Positions 6,840-14,515 of a stretch of DNA of 14,823 nt are shown in pieces. The stretch is taken from NCBI GenBank assembly GCA_905616455.1, contig CAJQSW010000013.1:1-14823 (forward strand), given 5' to 3'. Each line of letters begins with the position of its first letter. Positions within the stretch are counted from its first letter, which is position 1. This DNA is from an uncultured Candidatus Pelagibacter sp. Lineage in GTDB: Bacteria > Pseudomonadota > Alphaproteobacteria > Pelagibacterales > Pelagibacteraceae. Both the position numbers and the translations under genes were made by a program. The notes beneath the pieces were generated by a model. The model did no database searches, was not told the origin of the DNA, and saw only the letters and a program-made list of their open reading frames with translations.

Positions 6840-8190
6840 TTTAACAAATCCAGAGGTAGCCATCTTAATGATGGGGATATTTTTATTTGCAGTACTATTA
6901 GGGTTTCCAATTGCGTTTACTTTAATGGCAATGGGAATAGGCTTTGGATATTATGCTTATTATGATCCTGTTTTAATGGATCATATTTTTGATAATAGAA
7001 TATTTTCATTATTTGTAAAAAACACCTACACGGTTATGGACAATAATGTCCTCACTGCAGTCCCACTCTTTTTATTTATGGGGTATTTAGTTGAAAGAGC
7101 TGGAATTGTATCAAAATTATTTTTTGCGATAAGACTTGCAGCTCATAGATTACCAGCCTCAATGGCAGTAGCTGCATTAATAACTTGTACTTTATTTTCT
7201 ACAGCAACTGGAATTATCGGTGCTGTTGTAACTTTAATGGGTTTGCTTGCTTGGCCTGCAATGGTTAAAGCGGGATATGATAAAAAATTTGCATCAGGAG
7301 TTATTTGTGCTGGTGGATGTTTGGGTATTTTAATACCACCAAGCATTATGCTAATCGTTTATTCAGTGATTGCACAATTATCACCTTTAAGATTATTTGC
7401 TGCAGCAATTTTCCCGGGACTTTTACTTGCAAGTTTATATATAGCTTATGTAGTAATTAGAGCTTGGATAAATCCATCAATTGCACCTAAGCCAGATGCA
7501 GCGGATATTCCACCAAGAGCAGAGATTTTAAAAGAAGTACTAGTTTCTTTTGTCCCTCTTTTTGGTTTAATCATGTTAGTACTTGGGACAATTTTAGCAG
7601 GTATAGCAACACCAGCTGAAGCTGCAGCAGCAGGAGCATTTGGAGCAATACTCTTATCCTGGTTTTACAAAACTCTTAAGTGGCAAAGTTTTAAAGAATC
7701 TGTCTTTCTAACGGCAAAAACTACAGCAATGATTATGTGGTTATTTATTGGATCTTGGACCTTTTCTTCAGTCTTTTCTTATTTAGGAGGTCATGAAATT
7801 TTTGAACATTTTTTCAAATCAATAGAAATAACAACTTGGCAATTCTTAATTATTACACAAATAATAATTTTTCTTTTAGGATGGCCATTAGAATGGACTG
7901 AAATTTTAATTATATTTGTTCCAATATTCTTACCATTGCTTGAGGTATTTGATGTTAATCCATATTTCTTTGCAATGTTAATTGCTTTGAATTTACAAAC
8001 ATCCTTTTTGACACCACCGATGGCCATGTCTGCCTATTATTTAAAAGGTGTACAAAAAAATAATGTTGAGCTGATGGAAATATTCGCAGGAATTATGCCA
8101 TTCTTGGGCATAGTAATATTTGCAATGTTTCTTATGTATATGTTTCCAGGTATTGCTTTGTGGCTACCAGAAACATTATTTGCAAACTAG
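6829..8190 (+). CDS. dctM: TRAP transporter large permease subunit (DctM family)
   Basis: The 453-residue protein is almost wholly hydrophobic, with about 12 membrane segments. It is the DctM channel that moves the solute inward using a sodium (usually) or proton gradient. Recognisable features include GFPIAFTLM near residues 25-33, VPLFLFMGYLVERAGI (78-93), the ATGIIGAVVTLMGLLA segment (126-141), a Gly-Gly-Cys-Leu-Gly-Ile-Leu-Ile-Pro-Pro-Ser motif (162-172) and TPAEAAAAGAFGA (261-273), all typical of this family. A GAGGA ribosome site lies inside dctQ, eight bases before the ATG. The stop is followed after 13 bases by an amidase gene in the same direction, so the three form one operon. Confidence 0.93.
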   Translation: MLFSLTNPEVAILMMGIFLFAVLLGFPIAFTLMAMGIGFGYYAYYDPVLMDHIFDNRIFSLFVKNTYTVMDNNVLTAVPLFLFMGYLVERAGIVSKLFFAIRLAAHRLPASMAVAALITCTLFSTATGIIGAVVTLMGLLAWPAMVKAGYDKKFASGVICAGGCLGILIPPSIMLIVYSVIAQLSPLRLFAAAIFPGLLLASLYIAYVVIRAWINPSIAPKPDAADIPPRAEILKEVLVSFVPLFGLIMLVLGTILAGIATPAEAAAAGAFGAILLSWFYKTLKWQSFKESVFLTAKTTAMIMWLFIGSWTFSSVFSYLGGHEIFEHFFKSIEITTWQFLIITQIIIFLLGWPLEWTEILIIFVPIFLPLLEVFDVNPYFFAMLIALNLQTSFLTPPMAMSAYYLKGVQKNNVELMEIFAGIMPFLGIVIFAMFLMYMFPGIALWLPETLFAN

Positions 8191-8203
8191 GTAATTTAAA
8201 ATT

Positions 8204-9538
8204 ATGAACATATTTTCTCTTACAGCCAATAAATTAGTAGAACATCTAAAAACAGGTCAAATTTCTTCAGTGGAAGTTTGTACTCAATATATTGAAAGAA
8301 TTGAAAAATTTGAAAAAGACATCCATGCTTGGGAATATTTTGATAAAAAAAAACTTCTAGAAAAAGCAGAAGAGGCGGATGAACACAGAAAATCAGGAAA
8401 GCCTCTGGGTTCTTTACACGGACTACCCATTGCAGTTAAGGATATAATAGGTACTTTTGAAATGCCTACTGAATGTGGAACTCCATTAAGAAAAAAAATG
8501 CCAAGTTCTCAAGATTCTGAAGTTGTTAATTTACTTAAAATTGCAGGAGCAATAGTTATGGGGAAAACTGTAACTACGGAACTTGCATATTTTCACCCAG
8601 GAAAAACTACTAACCCACACGATAATTCAAGAACACCTGGGGGATCTTCAAGCGGCTCTGCAGCTGCAGTTGCAGCTCATATGGCACCACTATCAATTGG
8701 ATCACAAACTAATGGATCAATAATTAGACCTGCTTCTTATTGCGGGGTTGTTGGGTACAAACCATCTTATGGTCTAATCTCTCGAAGTGGAGTTTTAAAA
8801 CAGTCAGACAAACTAGACCACATTGGTGTTTTTGGAAAAACGGTAGAAGATGTTGCTCTGTTTGCAAAATCATTAATAAAAAAAGATTTATACGATAGTT
8901 CAACTATCCATTATTCATCTGATGAAATGTTAAAAGTTTGTAAAAAAGGACCGTTATACGAACCAAAATTTATCTTTTACAAAACTAAAAATTGGAAAAA
9001 TGTAGATAAAGAATCTCAAAAGTCTTTTGAGTTTTTTATAAAAACATTCAAAAAAAATATTGAAGTATTTGATACGCCTTCATATTTTGATGATATTCCA
9101 AAATATCATAAAATAATTCATGAAACAGATATGGCTAATAATTTTCAAGGTTATTACAAAAAATCTAAGAAAAAACTTTCTAAAGAAATGGTTGGTGCCA
9201 TCGAAAGAGGTTTAAAATACTCAGCAAAAGATTATGTTGAAGCAATGGACTTTATGAAAAGAAGTTATGAATCCTTTAAAGAAGTGTTTGAGGACTATCA
9301 TGGTGTGTTAAGTCCATCTACAACTGGGGTTGCACCTAAGGGTTTAAAGAGTACAGGTAGCCCAGAATTCTGTACTACTTGGACTTATATGGGTTTACCT
9401 TCTATTTCATTACCTTTACTTACAGGTGCTAATAATTTACCATTAGGAGTTCAGTTAATTGGAGACAAACTAGACGATTTAAGATTTTTAGGTGTAGCCA
9501 ATTGGTTAGAAAAAAATTGTAAAAAATATGCTAAATAA
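8204..9538 (+). CDS. Amidase, amidase-signature family
   Basis: The 444-residue cytoplasmic hydrolase belongs to the amidase-signature family, which cleaves amide or carbamoyl C-N bonds. The Ser-cisSer-Lys triad is visible: Lys79 in GLPIAVKDI, cis-Ser148 in GGSSSGS and nucleophile Ser172 in QTNGSIIRPAS. The spacings (69 and 24 residues) equal those of malonamidase E2. It resembles GatA but lies away from gatB/gatC, so it is more likely catabolic. It starts 13 bases after dctM with only a weak ribosome site (TAGG), probably read by coupling. Its place right after the TRAP genes suggests it acts on the imported compound, releasing ammonium or a carboxylate; the substrate is unknown. Its end overlaps the next small gene by 11 bases. 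Confidence 0.9.
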   Translation: MNIFSLTANKLVEHLKTGQISSVEVCTQYIERIEKFEKDIHAWEYFDKKKLLEKAEEADEHRKSGKPLGSLHGLPIAVKDIIGTFEMPTECGTPLRKKMPSSQDSEVVNLLKIAGAIVMGKTVTTELAYFHPGKTTNPHDNSRTPGGSSSGSAAAVAAHMAPLSIGSQTNGSIIRPASYCGVVGYKPSYGLISRSGVLKQSDKLDHIGVFGKTVEDVALFAKSLIKKDLYDSSTIHYSSDEMLKVCKKGPLYEPKFIFYKTKNWKNVDKESQKSFEFFIKTFKKNIEVFDTPSYFDDIPKYHKIIHETDMANNFQGYYKKSKKKLSKEMVGAIERGLKYSAKDYVEAMDFMKRSYESFKEVFEDYHGVLSPSTTGVAPKGLKSTGSPEFCTTWTYMGLPSISLPLLTGANNLPLGVQLIGDKLDDLRFLGVANWLEKNCKKYAK

Positions 9539-9707
9539 TATAACAAAATTTCTAGGTACTTTTCTTGCTGCAATTTTTCTTATTGGTTTAGCAACTACAC
9601 TGACAAGATCATCGATGATAGGTTTTTGGGATGTATTGCCAGTATTTATTTTGATGGCTATTGCAATTTTTATGATGGTTTACGAAGCCTTTTTCGAAAA
9701 AAAATAA
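9528..9707 (+). CDS. 59-aa two-helix membrane protein, unrecognised
   Basis: An ATG at 9528 opens a 60-codon frame ending at TAA 9705-9707. Its first 11 bases overlap the end of the amidase gene and its stop is 13 bases before the GTG of the EamA permease, so it fills the gap exactly as a translated operon member would. The peptide has two hydrophobic helices (about residues 8-24 and 37-52) joined by a short loop containing Arg-Ser-Ser and a Trp-Asp, and ends in a charged Phe-Glu-Lys-Lys. No family is recognised. It is too short to transport anything alone; a helper to the TRAP or EamA permease is possible but unsupported. Confidence 0.7.
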   Translation: MLNNITKFLGTFLAAIFLIGLATTLTRSSMIGFWDVLPVFILMAIAIFMMVYEAFFEKK

Positions 9708-9720
9708 TTTTCCACTTGTA

Positions 9721-10614
9721 GTGAATAATCCTAAAAATAATTATTTACCATTCCTGTTATTATTTATTCAACCAATTTTTATGGCCAGTAATCTAGTAGT
9801 TGCGAGAGGAGCTGCTGACTTTGTGCCACCGATTTCTCTAGCTTTTTGGAGGTGGTTAGTTTGTTTTTTAATACTTTTACCATTTACTTTTAAATATCTA
9901 ATTAAAAATTATAAAAGTTATAAAAATGAGTTAAGTAAAATATTTATTCTAGGTTTTTTAGCATGTGGAGTGTGTGGAGCATTTCCTTTTATTGCTGGAA
10001 AAACTACAACAATTATAAATATGGGAATAATATACTCTTCTTCTCCAATTTTTATTATCTTAATATCCACACTATTTTTTAAAGAAAAAATAAATTTTGT
10101 TAGAGTTTTGGGAGTACTAATTTGTATTTGTGGGGTAATAGCGATTATTATTAAAGGTAATATAGGTTTATTTTTTCAACTTAAATTTAATACAGGAGAC
10201 CTTTGGATGTTGGGGGCTTCATTAGGATGGGCTCTTTATACTATCTACTTATTTCACTGGAAATCATCAATGCCAATATTGGAGAGGTTTTCTCTCATAG
10301 CAATGTGTGGTGCAATCAGCTTATTTCCTTTTTTTATTTTAGAAGAAATTTTTGTATCTAAAACAAATTATGATTTAATATTTTTATTCTGGGTTTTGTT
10401 TGCTGCTATTTCTCCAAGTATAATAGCATTTATGTTATTCAATTTTGTTAATAAGGAATTAGGAGCGTCAATTACAGGTTCTGTTTTATATCTTTACACG
10501 GTGTACGGTGCGATTTATGGAACTCTTTTCTTCAATGAGTATCTAGAATCATTTCATTATCTAGGTACGATTCTTGTATTTATGGGAATATTTTTAATAA
10601 AAAAAAGGATCTAA
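9721..10614 (+). CDS. EamA/DMT-family permease
   Basis: The 297-residue inner-membrane protein has about ten hydrophobic segments arranged as two EamA repeats (about 9-143 and 156-295), the normal size and layout of drug/metabolite transporters. Typical motifs are visible: a first helix with Met-Ala-Ser-Asn-Leu-Val-Val-Ala-Arg (21-29), PPISLAFWRW (36-45) at the start of helix two, and a second-repeat GDLWMLGASLGWALYTIYLF segment near 160-179. The GTG at 9721 is chosen because it precedes helix one with a short polar leader; the next Met (residue 21) would cut into that helix. No Shine-Dalgarno is evident, so translation probably depends on the gene before it. Members export or import amino acids, sugars or other metabolites; the substrate cannot be told. 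Confidence 0.87.
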   Translation: MNNPKNNYLPFLLLFIQPIFMASNLVVARGAADFVPPISLAFWRWLVCFLILLPFTFKYLIKNYKSYKNELSKIFILGFLACGVCGAFPFIAGKTTTIINMGIIYSSSPIFIILISTLFFKEKINFVRVLGVLICICGVIAIIIKGNIGLFFQLKFNTGDLWMLGASLGWALYTIYLFHWKSSMPILERFSLIAMCGAISLFPFFILEEIFVSKTNYDLIFLFWVLFAAISPSIIAFMLFNFVNKELGASITGSVLYLYTVYGAIYGTLFFNEYLESFHYLGTILVFMGIFLIKKRI

Positions 10615-10671
10615 TAAAATTACAGGTTTAAATTAAGACACAATCTGACCAAATAATTTACTAATTTCATT

Positions 10672-10685
10672 TATATAAATAGACA
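10672..10685 (+). promoter_or_regulatory. Possible -10 element for a leaderless transcript
   Basis: The 71-base gap after the permease gene ends with TATATA/TATAAA (10672-10679) only 6-8 bases before the GTG at 10686, with no Shine-Dalgarno between. If this is a -10 box, transcription would start at or next to the start codon. No good -35 is seen; TCTGAC (10644-10649) is too distant. Confidence 0.3.
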
Positions 10686-11249
10686 GTGAAAAAATTTATT
10701 GCCACTCTATTTACCATAATTTTTATTTCAAATTATACAATTGCAGAAAACACAGAATCTTCAGTAAATAACCTTTTTCACATAGGTCAAATGAACTCAC
10801 ATGACAAACGCTTTACTCTTTTTTTTAAGACTAGAGATAAAGCTGTTTTAGCAAGAGGTGAGAATTATAATTATATTACAGATTTTCCTCAGGATTTATA
10901 TATTTATAATAATGAAACAAAAATTTCATCTTCATTAATTTCATATGAATGGTTTCCTTCACAGGCAAAATATCTTTTAAAAAGTTATGACTATCCAGTC
11001 TTTCCAGAAGACTTTGCTTACTATCTTTTGAAAGATAATAATACCTTAGTAATGATCAGTGCAGTCAAGAATATTAGTAAAAATTTTAAGTTTGATATTA
11101 CGGATAAGAAATTAAATTCATATCCATCAAACGGTAAATTTGATTTTATAATTTCTTCTATTGCTAAAAATTGTGGACATTCGACTCTTAAGGAAAATTA
11201 TAAATGTACCTATTACAAACCTTTAATCTCCAATAATTTGATTAATTAA
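10686..11249 (+). CDS. Secreted protein of unknown function
   Basis: The 187-residue protein begins with a signal peptide (Met-Lys-Lys, hydrophobic core, cut near Ala20 before Glu). The mature part is rich in Tyr, Phe, Ser and Lys with alternating hydrophobic and polar stretches suggesting a beta fold, and has two Cys near the C-terminus (about residues 162 and 170) that could form one disulfide. No membrane helix or known catalytic motif follows the signal. GTG is the only start that preserves the signal peptide. The 3' end overlaps the end of ftsY on the other strand by eight bases. I do not recognise the family. Its base and codon use look like its neighbours, so there is no sign of recent acquisition. 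Confidence 0.75.
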   Translation: MKKFIATLFTIIFISNYTIAENTESSVNNLFHIGQMNSHDKRFTLFFKTRDKAVLARGENYNYITDFPQDLYIYNNETKISSSLISYEWFPSQAKYLLKSYDYPVFPEDFAYYLLKDNNTLVMISAVKNISKNFKFDITDKKLNSYPSNGKFDFIISSIAKNCGHSTLKENYKCTYYKPLISNNLIN

Positions 11250-12159
11250 TTTGAGTAAATGCTTCAGCAAATTTTTTCGCATTAAAAATTTGTAAGTCAT
11301 CTTCTTTTTCACCAAGACCTAGAGCAATTATTGGAAGTTTATATTTCTTAGCGAGTGCTAGTAAAATACCACCTTTTGCAGTGCCATCTAATTTTGTCAT
11401 TACTAAACCAGTGATTGGAATAATTTTATTAAATTCTTCTACCTGGTTGATAACATTTTGACCTGATGTAGCATCAAGAACTAAAATTACATCATGTGGA
11501 GCATCTGGGTCTATTTTTCTAGTAACGTTTGCAATTTTTTTATATTCTTCCATTAAATTTTTCTTATTTTGCAATCTTCCTGCTGTATCAATCAAAACAT
11601 GATTAAAATCACCTTTAATTGCCTCCTCTATTGCTTTGTAAGCAACAGAAGCAGGATCAGATCCTTGTGAAGATTTAGTAATTTGAACATCAATTTTATT
11701 AGCCCAACTCTCTAACTGTTCTATTGCAGCCGCCCTAAAGGTGTCACAAGCAGAAAACATAACTTTACTCCCATTTAATTTTAAAATTTTTCCGATCTTT
11801 CCGATAGTTGTTGTTTTTCCAACCCCATTAACGCCTGAAACTAGAACTGCATTAAGCTTTTCTTTTTTATTAAAGAAGCTCTCATTTTCTAAAGGCTTCA
11901 TTAAAGTGGTTATATAATCTTTTAAAATTAAGCTAATTTCATTAATGACATCATTTTTAGGGTCAATTTTTTCTTGAGCAATAATTTGTTTAATTTCTGC
12001 AGCAGCAGTCAGACCTACATCTGATTGAATTAAATATTCCTCAATTTGATCTAATGTTTTGTCATCTATCTCTTTTTTGACAATTATATCCTTTAAGCCA
12101 AATGTAAAAGCAGAAGCAGTCTTTTTAAAACCAATTTTAAATTTATCAAAAATTCCCAT
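11242..12159 (-). CDS. ftsY: Signal recognition particle receptor FtsY
   Basis: This 305-residue GTPase docks ribosomes carrying SRP to the SecYEG translocon at the inner membrane. The N domain spans about residues 1-95; the G domain carries G1 GVNGVGKTT (109-117), DTFRAAA (139-145), the DTAGR box (191-195), TKLDGTAKGG (255-264) and the closing GLGE (281-284). It is a minimal FtsY: the long acidic A domain seen in E. coli is absent, and only a short basic, Phe-containing N-terminal helix remains for membrane contact, as is common in alphaproteobacteria. Its ATG overlaps the dapF stop by one base (TAATG), so translation is coupled. Its partner Ffh is encoded divergently beyond dapF. Confidence 0.96.
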   Translation of the reverse strand: MGIFDKFKIGFKKTASAFTFGLKDIIVKKEIDDKTLDQIEEYLIQSDVGLTAAAEIKQIIAQEKIDPKNDVINEISLILKDYITTLMKPLENESFFNKKEKLNAVLVSGVNGVGKTTTIGKIGKILKLNGSKVMFSACDTFRAAAIEQLESWANKIDVQITKSSQGSDPASVAYKAIEEAIKGDFNHVLIDTAGRLQNKKNLMEEYKKIANVTRKIDPDAPHDVILVLDATSGQNVINQVEEFNKIIPITGLVMTKLDGTAKGGILLALAKKYKLPIIALGLGEKEDDLQIFNAKKFAEAFTQIN

Positions 12160-12983
12160 TACAGTTTAATCTCAATATTTTTAATATTAGAAACGGGTCC
12201 TTTCATATGAATGCTATTTTTTTCATCAATAGAAATTGTTAGTTTTCCAAGCATAAACTCTATATCTACAGTTTTATCTACTAATGATCTGATGTTCCCT
12301 GCTACGGCGGTTGCGCATGCTGCAGTACCACAGGCCTTAGTAAGTCCCGCACCTCTTTCCCATACTTTAACTTTTATTAAATTTTTATTTACAACTTTAG
12401 CTAGTGTTAGATTGCATTTTTCAGGAAATAATTCATGATTTTCAATTTCAGGTCCAATCTTTTTTAAATCAAAACTTTCAATATCATTTACAAAAAAAAC
12501 TATATGGGGGTTTCCTACATTTACTGCAATTCCACCAATATGCTTGTTATTGTTTTTGTCTATAATTTCAATCTTAAGGTCTTTAGTATCTAACTTTCCA
12601 CTTAAAGGAATCTCTTCCCAATTTGTTTTTGGAATACCTATTTCAGTCTCTACTAAATTATTTCCTAAAATTTTAGATTTTAATAATCCAGAGGATGTCC
12701 GCACAGTTATTTCTTTTTGGTTACTTTCTTTTGATAAAAAATCAGCAATACATCTTGTCCCATTTCCACAGGCACCTGAAGTACTGCCATCTGAATTATA
12801 AAACTCTAAACCAGCATCTATTTCTCTATTTTTTTTAATTAGAATAAGCTGATCACATCCAATAAAACTTCGATCACATATTTTGATTATTTGATCTTTG
12901 CTTAAATTAAGATCATGAATTCGTTGATCAATAATTACAAAATCATTGCCTAAACCATTCATTTTAAATGCTTTAATATCCAT
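12159..12983 (-). CDS. dapF: Diaminopimelate epimerase
   Basis: This 274-residue cytoplasmic enzyme converts LL- to meso-diaminopimelate, the last shared step before lysine and peptidoglycan crosslinks. The two catalytic cysteines are both present: Cys72 in ACGNGTRC and Cys218 in ACGTAACAT, acting as a thiolate/thiol pair without cofactor. FKMNGLGNDFVIID (6-19), GNPH (157-160) and the Glu-Arg-Gly-Ala-Gly of 209-213 complete the substrate pocket. Length is normal. It is first in a minus-strand unit with ftsY; the stop and the ftsY start share one base. Many alphaproteobacteria place an MtaB/MiaB-like methylthiotransferase between these two genes, and none is present here. The ATG at 12983 is 159 bases from the divergent ffh start. 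Confidence 0.97.
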   Translation of the reverse strand: MDIKAFKMNGLGNDFVIIDQRIHDLNLSKDQIIKICDRSFIGCDQLILIKKNREIDAGLEFYNSDGSTSGACGNGTRCIADFLSKESNQKEITVRTSSGLLKSKILGNNLVETEIGIPKTNWEEIPLSGKLDTKDLKIEIIDKNNNKHIGGIAVNVGNPHIVFFVNDIESFDLKKIGPEIENHELFPEKCNLTLAKVVNKNLIKVKVWERGAGLTKACGTAACATAVAGNIRSLVDKTVDIEFMLGKLTISIDEKNSIHMKGPVSNIKNIEIKL

Positions 12984-13030
12984 ATATAGATATTTAACTT
13001 ATTTATTGACTTTTAGAACCTCTATTATAG
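12984..13030. promoter_or_regulatory. Divergent promoter region between dapF and ffh
   Basis: The same AT core offers -10 boxes in both directions: TATAAT on the minus strand (13029 down to 13024, toward dapF) and TATTAT or TATAGG on the plus strand (13023-13028 or 13026-13031, toward ffh). For ffh, TTATTG (13003-13008) is 17 bases from TATAGG, while the better hexamer TTGACT (13006-13011) is only 14 away. Neither -35 is compelling, so start sites are uncertain by several bases. Confidence 0.4.
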
Positions 13031-13119
13031 GTTGTCTTCGTTTCCACAAAAACGTTAAATTTGTGGTGTCTTTGGAAACAAAGAGATCAACACTAGTCAG
13101 CGATATTCGCCCACTAGTG
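13031..13119 (+). promoter_or_regulatory. Structured RNA leader of ffh (putative cis-regulatory element)
   Basis: The leader forms consecutive hairpins on paper. P1 is CCACAAA/TTTGTGG (13044-13050 with 13060-13066). P2 is TCTTTG/CAAAGA (13069-13074 with 13079-13084) closed by a GAAA tetraloop. P3 is CACTAGT/ACTAGTG (13091-13097 with 13113-13119), continued past a two-by-two internal loop by GCGA/TCGC with a TAT loop. GTTGTC (13031-13036) can pair with 13085-13091 (one bulge), enclosing P1 and P2 as a three-way junction, if transcription starts early enough. The region is less AT-rich than its surroundings. No Shine-Dalgarno lies between P3 and the ffh ATG. Comparative work on 'Candidatus Pelagibacter ubique' reported a likely cis-regulatory RNA before ffh; this fits that position. 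It is not 4.5S RNA: the conserved SRP-RNA core is absent. Confidence 0.72.
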
Positions 13120-13142
13120 AAAAACTGCTGTGCGTAATAAAT

Positions 13143-14501
13143 ATGTTTGAAAACTTAACAAATAAATTCGAAGAAATTTTTTCTTCTTTAAAAAAAGCAG
13201 CTTCACTTGATGAGAATCAAGTAGATGAAGGATTAAGAAGTATTAGACAGGCCTTATTAGAGGCTGATGTGTCTCTAGATGTAACTAAAGATTTTATAGA
13301 AAAAGTTAAGCCAAAGGTAATGGGTCAAGAGATAATTAGATCAACCTCTCCAGGAGATATGGTTGTTAAAATTGTTTATGATGAATTAGTTAGTCTTTTA
13401 GGTGAAAGCAACACTGACATTAATTTAAATGCAGTTCCACCTGTCCCAATGATGTTGGTAGGCCTTCAAGGTTCTGGTAAAACTACAACAACAGCAAAAT
13501 TAGCCAAATATTTAGAAAAAAATAAAAAGAAAAAGATAATGATGGTGAGTCTTGACGTATATAGGCCAGCCGCTCAAGAACAGTTAAGATCATTGGGAGA
13601 GCAAAATGATATTTTAACACTACCTATTATTGAAGGACAACTACCAGCAGACATTTGTAGAAGAGCAGTTAGTGCTGCAAACCTAAATGGTGCAGAAATT
13701 ATATTATTTGATACAGCGGGAAGAACACAAATAGACCTTCAGATGATGAGTGAAATCAAACAGATAGAAAGTATAATTAACCCAACGGAAGTATTTTTAG
13801 TTGCAGATTCTTTAACAGGACAGGTTGCTGCAGAAGTTGCAAAAGAATTTAAAAATACTGTAAATGTAACAGGAATTGTTTTAACACGAGCCGATGGTGA
13901 TGCAAGAGGTGGTGCGGCCCTTAGCATGAAGTATGTCTCACAAGTTCCAATTAAATTCTTAGGGGTAGGAGAAAAAATAGAAAATTTAGAGGTTTTTCAC
14001 CCAGATAGGATAGCCAATAGAATATTAGGTATGGGAGACATCGTTTCTCTCGTCGAAAAAGCTGCAGAAGATCTTGGTGAAGAGAACATAAAAAAAGCAG
14101 AAGAGAATTTAAAAAAAGGGCAATTCTCTATGGAAGATTACCTAACCCAATTGAGACAAATGAAAAAAATGGGAGGCATAGAAGGAATCATGTCATTCAT
14201 GCCAGGTGTTTCTAAAATGAAATCACAGATGGATGCTTCAGGAATTGATGAAAGCGTTATTACCAAAAATGAAGCAATCATTTTATCTATGACGAAAAAA
14301 GAAAAAGGAAACCCTAAAATCATTGATGGTTCTAGGAAAAAACGAATTGCTAATGGCTCTGGAACAGATGTGGCCACTATCAATAAATTGCTTAAGCAAT
14401 TTAAAATGATGTCTGAAATGATGAAGAAGATGTCAAAAGGAAACCTGAAGGGTATGTCTGATAAAGGAATACCTCCAGAGCTATTAAATCAACTTAAATA
14501 A
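13143..14501 (+). CDS. ffh: Signal recognition particle protein Ffh (SRP54)
   Basis: This 452-residue GTPase binds 4.5S RNA and the hydrophobic signal sequence of nascent membrane proteins, then docks with FtsY. The N domain (about 1-98) has the [11 protein letters not shown] segment (37-47). The G domain shows GLQGSGKTT (107-115), [11 protein letters not shown] (138-148), DTAGR (190-194), [10 protein letters not shown] (248-257) and GVGEK (274-278). The M domain (about 325-440) is Met-rich, with [13 protein letters not shown] at 343-355 for signal binding and [10 protein letters not shown] (398-407), the RNA-contact motif. Length is typical. The ATG at 13143 has no Shine-Dalgarno and follows a structured leader, so translational control is plausible. 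rpsP follows 14 bases later on the same strand. Confidence 0.97.
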   Translation: MFENLTNKFEEIFSSLKKAASLDENQVDEGLRSIRQALLEADVSLDVTKDFIEKVKPKVMGQEIIRSTSPGDMVVKIVYDELVSLLGESNTDINLNAVPPVPMMLVGLQGSGKTTTTAKLAKYLEKNKKKKIMMVSLDVYRPAAQEQLRSLGEQNDILTLPIIEGQLPADICRRAVSAANLNGAEIILFDTAGRTQIDLQMMSEIKQIESIINPTEVFLVADSLTGQVAAEVAKEFKNTVNVTGIVLTRADGDARGGAALSMKYVSQVPIKFLGVGEKIENLEVFHPDRIANRILGMGDIVSLVEKAAEDLGEENIKKAEENLKKGQFSMEDYLTQLRQMKKMGGIEGIMSFMPGVSKMKSQMDASGIDESVITKNEAIILSMTKKEKGNPKIIDGSRKKRIANGSGTDVATINKLLKQFKMMSEMMKKMSKGNLKGMSDKGIPPELLNQLK

Positions 14502-14515
14502 ATAAAGGAAAAAAA

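Noticed and set aside
12211..13137. Plus-strand frames across dapF and the ffh leader
   Set aside because: Two lie wholly opposite dapF, which has both catalytic Cys motifs. The third (12946-13137) runs across the structured leader and has no ribosome site or family likeness.
12984..13142. 4.5S (SRP) RNA gene upstream of ffh
   Set aside because: The conserved SRP-RNA apical core (GGAA loop flanked by the invariant asymmetric bulge) is absent; the hairpins fit a cis-leader instead.
13739..14383. Minus-strand frames within ffh
   Set aside because: They are antisense to the conserved G and M domains of Ffh and have no independent support.
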